From NCBI RefSeq assembly GCF_003968655.1, contig NZ_RXYK01000004.1, forward strand, positions 1 through 64,000: 64,000 bases of DNA, given 5' to 3'. The position numbers and the translations under genes are program-made. Origin of the DNA: Chlorobium phaeovibrioides. Its GTDB lineage: Bacteria; Bacteroidota; Chlorobiia; Chlorobiales; Chlorobiaceae. Below, piece by piece: positions 56,857 to 64,000 of this stretch (position 1 is the stretch's first letter; each line of letters starts with the position of its first letter). The notes under the pieces are model-generated. The model was not told where the DNA came from and made no database searches. It saw nothing but the letters and a program-made list of their open reading frames with translations.

Positions 56857-57612
56857 TCAGAGCCTTACGGTGATACCTCTGTCATGCAGATACTGCTTGG
56901 CTTCGCGTATTGAGTGCTGACGGAAATGGAATATCGAAGCGGCAAGGGCAGCATCGGCACGGCCTTTCGTGAAACCGTCATACAGGTGCTCAAGGGAACC
57001 CGCTCCGCCGGAGGCTATCACAGGAATGTGGACTGATGTTGAAATCAGGGCGAGACTTTCGTTGTCGTAGCCTTCTTTCGTTCCGTCCCGGTCCATGCTG
57101 GTCAGGAGGATTTCTCCTGCTCCGAGTTCCTGTACCTTCAGCGCCCATTCAAGCGCTTCGTACTCTGTCGGCTGTTTCCCCGAGTGGGTGTGGACGATGT
57201 AGCGGTCACCGATTTTCTTGATGTCAACTGCCACCACAACAGCCTGTGAACCGTATTTTTCAGCAATACGGGAAATGAGTTCAGGATTGTTCACGGCAGC
57301 GGTGTTAACGGAAACCTTATCGGCTCCGTGCAGGAAAACCTCTTTTGCCCGTTCAACAGAGTTGATTCCCCCGCCGACTGTAAGGGGGATGAAGACCTCC
57401 CCTGAAACTTTCAGGACCTCTTCAAGGGTTGTTTTTCGGGATTCCAGTGAGGCGGAAATATCAAGAAAAACAAGTTCATCGGCCAGCTCGTTGTTGTAAA
57501 ATCGTGCCTGTTCAAGAATGGAACCTGCGTCGCGAAGTCCTTCAAAGTTGATTCCCTTGACGACCCTGCCGTCGCGAACATCGAGACAGGGGATGATTCG
57601 TTTTGCCAGCAT
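56857..57612 (-). CDS. hisF: Imidazole glycerol phosphate synthase, cyclase subunit
   Basis: The 251-aa TIM-barrel subunit condenses PRFAR with ammonia to IGP and AICAR in histidine synthesis, working with HisH. The catalytic aspartates are seen in [12 protein letters not shown] (D11 position) and [10 protein letters not shown] (D130 position). Phosphate sites are [15 protein letters not shown] and ASGGAGS. It is complete and typical in length. HisH is not in the window. Confidence 0.96.
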   Translation of the reverse strand: MLAKRIIPCLDVRDGRVVKGINFEGLRDAGSILEQARFYNNELADELVFLDISASLESRKTTLEEVLKVSGEVFIPLTVGGGINSVERAKEVFLHGADKVSVNTAAVNNPELISRIAEKYGSQAVVVAVDIKKIGDRYIVHTHSGKQPTEYEALEWALKVQELGAGEILLTSMDRDGTKEGYDNESLALISTSVHIPVIASGGAGSLEHLYDGFTKGRADAALAASIFHFRQHSIREAKQYLHDRGITVRL

Positions 57613-57755
57613 CCGTCGAATTCCAATTCACTTCAGTGGAAGAAAGCTGTCTACAGGAAAACCTCGGAGTTTGAAGCCTGCGACAGTAAAAAAAACAATG
57701 TAAATATTATATTTGCTGGCACCATAGTCCAGCTGAAAAAAAGAACGAACAAGCC

Positions 57756-58079
57756 ATGAAATTTCCTGTCTGTGAATTTGCCGAGGCTGAAGAGGGTTTT
57801 TATTCCCAGTGTGCCTCCTGTCCAATTGCTGCCGGTTCTGCCGGCTGTGCGCTGAATGAACTTGAGGACGGCAACTACATTTTTGAAGGGGAAACCCCCC
57901 ATGGAGGAGTTGTGGCGATCTTTTATTTTCGTGACAATGAGGGCAATCAAGTGCCGAAACGCAATGCCGAGCATGTGGAAATCCATGAGCTGGACGAGGG
58001 CGGCCACTTGATTACGATACTGTATGGCATGGTTGACCCTGAGGGAATCATGTACCTCAAGAGATCCAATGATCAATAA
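57756..58079 (+). CDS. Small Cys-rich protein of unknown function, next to ferredoxin-NADP reductase
   Basis: The 107-aa protein has four N-terminal cysteines at 6, 19, 22 and 31 (C-x12-C-x2-C-x8-C), a plausible iron-sulfur or zinc site. An acidic beta-rich remainder follows, with no signal peptide or helix. I do not recognise a family. It starts a run with fnr (19-bp gap), menA and the agu genes, suggesting a redox partner role near ferredoxin-NADP reductase. That is context only. Confidence 0.7.
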   Translation: MKFPVCEFAEAEEGFYSQCASCPIAAGSAGCALNELEDGNYIFEGETPHGGVVAIFYFRDNEGNQVPKRNAEHVEIHELDEGGHLITILYGMVDPEGIMYLKRSNDQ

Positions 58080-58083
58080 GTAA

Positions 58084-60022
<1,939 letters not shown>

Positions 60023-60041
60023 TCATTTGCAATAAAAAATC

Positions 60042-60914
60042 ATGAATCCCGAACCAGTTGCAATAGCTCTTGTCCAGACCTCCTGCTGTCGGGAAGGCGC
60101 CCGTAACCTTTCGAAAGCGGTTGAGAAAATACGGGAGGCGGCCGCAGGTGGCGCCAGGATCATCTGCACACAGGAACTGTTCACGAGTACCTATTTCTGC
60201 CAGACGGAAGACTATGCCCCTTTCGCTCTTGCCGAGCCGGTTCCCGGCCCCACCACCCGTATCCTCCAGGATCTGGCGAGGGAGCTTGAAGTGGTGATTG
60301 TTGCCTCGCTGTTTGAAATGCGTGCGCCGGGCCTCTACCACAATACTGCAGTTGTTGTTGACGCTGACGGGCAGTATCTCGGACGGTATCGCAAGATGCA
60401 CATTCCCGATGATCCGGGGTTTTACGAGAAGTTTTATTTCACTCCCGGCGATCTCGGCTACAGGGTGTTCAAAACCCGCTATGCCACCATAGGCGTGCTG
60501 ATATGCTGGGATCAGTGGTATCCCGAAGCGGCACGGTTGACGGCGCTCATGGGTGCGGAAATACTGTTCTATCCCACTGCCATCGGCTGGGCTTCAGGCG
60601 AGCAGTCTCTTGAGGTGCGCCGTTCGCAGCTGGCGGCATGGAAAACCATCCAGCAGAGTCATGCCATAGCCAATGGTGTCTATGTAGCCGCGGCCAACAG
60701 GGTGGGCCGCGAGGGTGAACTTGAGTTCTGGGGCAGCAGTTTTGTTTCAGGGCCGTTCGGCGGATTGGAGGCGGAGGCTTCCAGTGAGGCTGAGAGCATT
60801 CTCCATGCGAGTTGTGATCTCAGCAGGATAGGCTATTACCGGAGTCACTGGCCGTTTCTCCGTGACAGGAGGGTGGAGAGCTACGAGGCACTCCAGAAGC
60901 GTTTTATTGATTGA
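60042..60914 (+). CDS. aguB: N-carbamoylputrescine amidohydrolase
   Basis: The 290-aa nitrilase-superfamily enzyme hydrolyses N-carbamoylputrescine to putrescine. The catalytic triad is visible: E in CTQELFTSTYF, K in RYRKMHIPDDPGFYEKF and C in LICWDQWYPEAARL. The stretch DDPGFYEKFYFTPGD is typical of AguB. With aguA, two genes downstream, it makes putrescine from agmatine. Confidence 0.94.
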   Translation: MNPEPVAIALVQTSCCREGARNLSKAVEKIREAAAGGARIICTQELFTSTYFCQTEDYAPFALAEPVPGPTTRILQDLARELEVVIVASLFEMRAPGLYHNTAVVVDADGQYLGRYRKMHIPDDPGFYEKFYFTPGDLGYRVFKTRYATIGVLICWDQWYPEAARLTALMGAEILFYPTAIGWASGEQSLEVRRSQLAAWKTIQQSHAIANGVYVAAANRVGREGELEFWGSSFVSGPFGGLEAEASSEAESILHASCDLSRIGYYRSHWPFLRDRRVESYEALQKRFID

Positions 60915-60940
60915 CATAACAACAACATTGTGCAGCGAGC

Positions 60941-62191
60941 ATGAATATTTTCGGTTCAGTTATTGCCGGTACCCTTGTCACCGTTTTTCTCATCAACCTC
61001 ATTTCAACGCTCCTGAATCTGAGGGCGTCGCTCGCACCGCTGCCGACTGAATTCAGAGATCTTTACACCGATGAGGCCTATGGGAAGTCACAGGCCTATC
61101 TCCGCGAAACCAGCAGGCTGTCGCTTTTCAGCAGTGCGTTTGACCTTGTCCTGCTGTTTGTCTTCTGGTTTTCCGGCGGTTTCAACCTCCTTGACCAGTT
61201 TCTTCGGGGGTTCGCCCTCGGTTCAGTCATGACGGGGGTTTTTTATATAGGCTCCCTTTTGCTTCTCCAGTCGGTGCTCTCGCTTCCCTTTACCTTGTAC
61301 CGGACATTTGTGTTAGAGGAGAGGTTCGGTTTCAACAGGACAACTCCTGCCGTGTTTGCGGGCGATCTTCTGAAAACCCTGCTGCTTTCAGTGGCTATAG
61401 GTGCGCCTCTTCTCGCTCTGCTTCTCTGGTTTTTTCAGTCAGCCGGAAGCATTGCGTGGTTGCTGGCATGGGGCGGAATCACCCTTGTCAGCCTTCTGCT
61501 CCAGTATGTGGCTCCCGCATGGATCATGCCGCTCTTCAACCGGTTTGTGCCGCTTGAGGATGGTGAACTGAAATCAGCCATAACCGACTATGCCGCCGGG
61601 GTAGGGTTTCCGCTTTCGGGTATTTATGTCATTGACGGTTCAAAACGCTCTTCCAAAGCAAACGCCTTTTTCACCGGATTCGGAAAACGAAAGAGAATTG
61701 CTCTCTTTGATACCCTCATCAAAAGCCATTCGGTCGATGAACTGGTTGCTGTTCTGGCACATGAAATTGGCCATTATACAAAAAAACACATCCTGATCGG
61801 GATGGTTGTCAGCATTGTGAACATGGGGGTGCTCTTTTTTCTGCTTTCGCTTTTCATCGGTAACGCCAAACTTTTTGAGGCATTCTTCATGGAGCACATT
61901 TCAGTCTATGGAAGTCTGGTGTTCTTCATGCTGCTCTATACTCCCGTGGAGTTCATTCTCTCCATAGTCCTGCAGATGCTCTCAAGAAAGCACGAGTATG
62001 AAGCCGACCATTTTGCTGTTACCACCTACAGCCGCGGGGAGGCACTCATTACCGCCTTGAGGAATCTTTCGCGAAGCAACCTGACCAACCTGACGCCCCA
62101 TCCGCTTCATGTTTTCATGACCTATTCTCATCCGCCAGTCAGTTTGCGTATCGGGCGGTTACGAAGAACTCTTGAGTCCTCCAGGAGCTGA
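60941..62191 (+). CDS. M48 family (Ste24/CAAX-protease-like) membrane metallopeptidase
   Basis: The 416-aa integral membrane protease has an N-terminal block of about five helices (residues 1-200), then VYVID..SKRSSKANAFFTGFGKRKRIALFDT. The zinc motif is LAHEIGHYTKKH (HExxH) near residue 274, and the third-ligand glutamate is in KHEYEADHFAV. Size and layout resemble Ste24 (about 420 aa), not the shorter HtpX. It likely cleaves misfolded membrane proteins or short peptides; prenyl processing is not expected in bacteria. It lies between aguB and aguA with no evident functional link. Confidence 0.88.
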   Translation: MNIFGSVIAGTLVTVFLINLISTLLNLRASLAPLPTEFRDLYTDEAYGKSQAYLRETSRLSLFSSAFDLVLLFVFWFSGGFNLLDQFLRGFALGSVMTGVFYIGSLLLLQSVLSLPFTLYRTFVLEERFGFNRTTPAVFAGDLLKTLLLSVAIGAPLLALLLWFFQSAGSIAWLLAWGGITLVSLLLQYVAPAWIMPLFNRFVPLEDGELKSAITDYAAGVGFPLSGIYVIDGSKRSSKANAFFTGFGKRKRIALFDTLIKSHSVDELVAVLAHEIGHYTKKHILIGMVVSIVNMGVLFFLLSLFIGNAKLFEAFFMEHISVYGSLVFFMLLYTPVEFILSIVLQMLSRKHEYEADHFAVTTYSRGEALITALRNLSRSNLTNLTPHPLHVFMTYSHPPVSLRIGRLRRTLESSRS

Positions 62192-62216
62192 TTCATCCAC
62201 TATACCAACCATCCCT

Positions 62217-63287
62217 ATGGATGCACCACTCTACAGGATGCCCCCTGAATGGGCACCCCACAAAGCAACCTGGCTGTCATGGCCGCACAAGCTTGAGTCG
62301 TGGCCGGGAAAATTCGGGCCGGTTCCGGCCGTGTTTGCCGAACTTGCCTCCTGGCTGAGCTCTTCGGAAGAGGTTCACATCAATGTGCTTGACAGGGAAA
62401 TGGAAGCCGCTGCCAGAAAGCTCATTATGGAGATCGCCCATCCCGAGCTGTGCATTGAACGGATATTTTTCCATTCTATCCCAACCAATGACGCATGGTG
62501 TCGTGATCATGGTCCGAATTTTGTCTGCCGTGCAGATGGCGGGAAGAGTGACAAGGTCATTCTTGACTGGGAGTTCAATGCCTGGGGCGGTAAGTATGAG
62601 CCTTTCGATGATGACAATGCCGTACCCTCAAGGGTGGCTGCCCTTTCGGGTCTGACGGCAGTGAAGCCGGGCATGGTGCTTGAGGGCGGGGCGATTGATG
62701 TGAACGGCGCCGGACTTCTTTTGACAACGGAAGCATGCCTGTTGAATCCGAATCGCAACCCGTTGATGAGCCGCAGCGAGATTGAGGAGAACCTTTATCG
62801 GTGGCTCGGGGCAGAAACGGTGATCTGGCTGGGTGAGGGAATAGCAGGTGACGATACCGACGGCCATGTGGATGACATGGCGCGATTTGTCAATGAGACA
62901 ACGGTTGTGATTGCCGTTGAGGATGATCCGGAGGATGAGAACCATCTGCCGCTGCAGCACAACTACCAGCTCCTGAAAGGCTTTGCCGACAAGCATGGCA
63001 AGCCGCTCACTGTGGTAAAGCTGCCCATGCCCGAGCCGTTTTTTTACGAAGGGGAACGCCTCCCGGCAAGTTATGCCAATTTCTACATAGCCAACAGTGT
63101 TGTGCTTGTGCCCGTCTATGGGTGCCGGCGCGACAGTGAGGCACTTGCCGTTCTCCAGAGCTGTTTCCCCGAAAGACGGGTTGTGGGGATTGACTGCAGG
63201 GATCTTGTCTGGGGGTTAGGAGCCATTCACTGCGTCACCCATGAAGAGCCTCTTGTATTGGCCTGTTCTGCGTCATCTGTTTCATAA
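62217..63287 (+). CDS. aguA: Agmatine deiminase
   Basis: The 356-aa guanidino-group-modifying enzyme turns agmatine into N-carbamoylputrescine and ammonia. Substrate and catalytic motifs: NDAWCRDHGPNF, FNAWGGKY, LEGGAIDVNG, DTDGHVDDMARF, and the nucleophilic cysteine in GLGAIHCVTHEEP near the C-terminus. I took the ATG at 62217 (MDAPLYRMPPEW), since the frame from 62172 uses TTG and overlaps the protease gene by 20 bp. A terminator follows. Confidence 0.94.
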   Translation: MDAPLYRMPPEWAPHKATWLSWPHKLESWPGKFGPVPAVFAELASWLSSSEEVHINVLDREMEAAARKLIMEIAHPELCIERIFFHSIPTNDAWCRDHGPNFVCRADGGKSDKVILDWEFNAWGGKYEPFDDDNAVPSRVAALSGLTAVKPGMVLEGGAIDVNGAGLLLTTEACLLNPNRNPLMSRSEIEENLYRWLGAETVIWLGEGIAGDDTDGHVDDMARFVNETTVVIAVEDDPEDENHLPLQHNYQLLKGFADKHGKPLTVVKLPMPEPFFYEGERLPASYANFYIANSVVLVPVYGCRRDSEALAVLQSCFPERRVVGIDCRDLVWGLGAIHCVTHEEPLVLACSASSVS

Positions 63288-63324
63288 CTGCACAGATTGT
63301 ATCGCCTTATCTGTGTCAAGAGCG

Positions 63325-63362
63325 TCGCCCGGCAGAAATCTGATCTGCCGGGCGATTTTTAT
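63325..63362 (+). terminator. Terminator after aguA
   Basis: A perfect 11-bp stem (TCGCCCGGCAG and its complement, 9-nt loop) is followed by TTTTTATTT. It closes the cys-rich/fnr/menA/agu run and isolates the sigma-54 promoter that follows. Confidence 0.92.
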
Positions 63363-63422
63363 TTCCCCCTAACTTCTTGTTTAAAAATGAGTTAAAGAAA
63401 ATATTTTCTTTTTCTCATGGTT

Positions 63423-63438
63423 TGGCACGGTGGTTGCT
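63423..63438 (+). promoter_or_regulatory. Sigma-54 (-24/-12) promoter in front of a candidate sRNA
   Basis: TGGCACG-GTGG-TTGCT is an exact -24/-12 match with the correct 4-bp spacer. The predicted start is near 63449. An 18-bp perfect palindrome (AAAGAAAATATTTTCTTT, 63394-63411) lies 11 bp upstream. No protein gene of ordinary size follows on this strand. Confidence 0.85.
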
Positions 63439-63448
63439 ATTTCTTTTA

Positions 63449-63536
63449 TGAAATACCTCACGCCCGTGGGGTTGAGCAGATGTAATGGGGGACATCTGCT
63501 CACAAAAAAAAGCGGCTGAAAAGCCGCTTTTTTTTT
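63449..63536 (+). ncRNA. Candidate sigma-54-dependent small RNA, about 88 nt
   Basis: It is bounded by the start site expected from the sigma-54 promoter and by a strong terminator. It contains an 11-bp perfect stem (TGAGCAGATGT, 63473-63483, with 63492-63502; loop AATGGGGG), then the terminator stem. A 23-codon frame from an ATG at 63448 also fits but runs into the terminator stem and would be leaderless, so an RNA product is preferred. I recognise no known RNA family. Confidence 0.5.
63510..63536. terminator. Bidirectional terminator shared by candidate sRNA and mdh
   Basis: The 8-bp stem AAGCGGCT/AGCCGCTT has a GAAA tetraloop and T-runs on both strands: seven or more T on the plus side, eight on the minus side. 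It ends the plus-strand sRNA and the minus-strand mdh, whose stop lies 19 bp away. Confidence 0.92.
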
Positions 63537-63554
63537 AGCTCTTTTTTCTTCTCC

Positions 63555-64000
<446 letters not shown>

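Noticed and set aside
63448-63519. A 23-codon frame (ATG to TGA) within the candidate sRNA.
   Set aside because: It would be leaderless, has no ribosome-binding site and ends inside the terminator stem; kept only as an alternative to a pure RNA.

Overview
The window looks like a piece of chromosome from a green sulfur bacterium (Chlorobiaceae), probably a salt-tolerant Chlorobium. The evidence is a nif operon with the anaerobe-type order nifH-I1-I2-D-K-E-N-B, a thioredoxin-reductase-like ferredoxin-NADP reductase, anaerobic HemN, a separately encoded C-terminal half of CarB, a DnaG with a degenerate zinc site as in Bacteroidetes/Chlorobi, and an abl locus for the osmolyte N-epsilon-acetyl-beta-lysine, which green sulfur bacteria are known to accumulate. 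The assignment rests on gene content alone. I see no rRNA, tRNA, CRISPR array, insertion sequence or phage gene.

Layout. Positions 1-24100 are mostly housekeeping: holB, ilvE, a pyrophosphate-type pfk, an ABC permease, ispF, pyrD, glgP, a metallophosphoesterase, a ferritin-like protein, the carB C-terminal half, ribBA, glyA, dnaG, an exbB-exbD-exbD-tonB energy-transduction operon, argD, ndh and purE. Positions 24200-31100 hold hemN, a Gfo/Idh/MocA oxidoreductase and a tightly coupled marR-ablA-symporter-ablB operon preceded by a tandem palindromic operator. Positions 31100-37500 form a run on the minus strand: metB-thiS-thiG-thiH-thiF-resB-ccsA. It is headed by a structured leader and by the eroded remnant of a second methionine-pathway enzyme.

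Positions 37500-55000 are a molybdenum and nitrogen-fixation island. It contains a MOSC protein, moaA, modE, a TonB-dependent receptor with two upstream ModE-type boxes, a [2Fe-2S] ferredoxin, the nif operon behind an exact sigma-54 promoter, nifA and nifV. The ModE boxes suggest that the receptor brings molybdenum across the outer membrane, powered by an ExbBD-TonB system such as the one at 17.4-20.0 kb. This is inference.

Positions 55200-64000 hold corA, a UPF0114 protein, hisF, a small Cys-rich protein next to the ferredoxin-NADP reductase, menA, the agmatine-to-putrescine enzymes aguB and aguA flanking an M48 protease, and the 3' part of mdh. Between aguA and mdh lies what I consider the most novel signal: an exact sigma-54 promoter followed within about 90 nt by a stem-loop and a strong terminator, which looks like a sigma-54-dependent small RNA gene.
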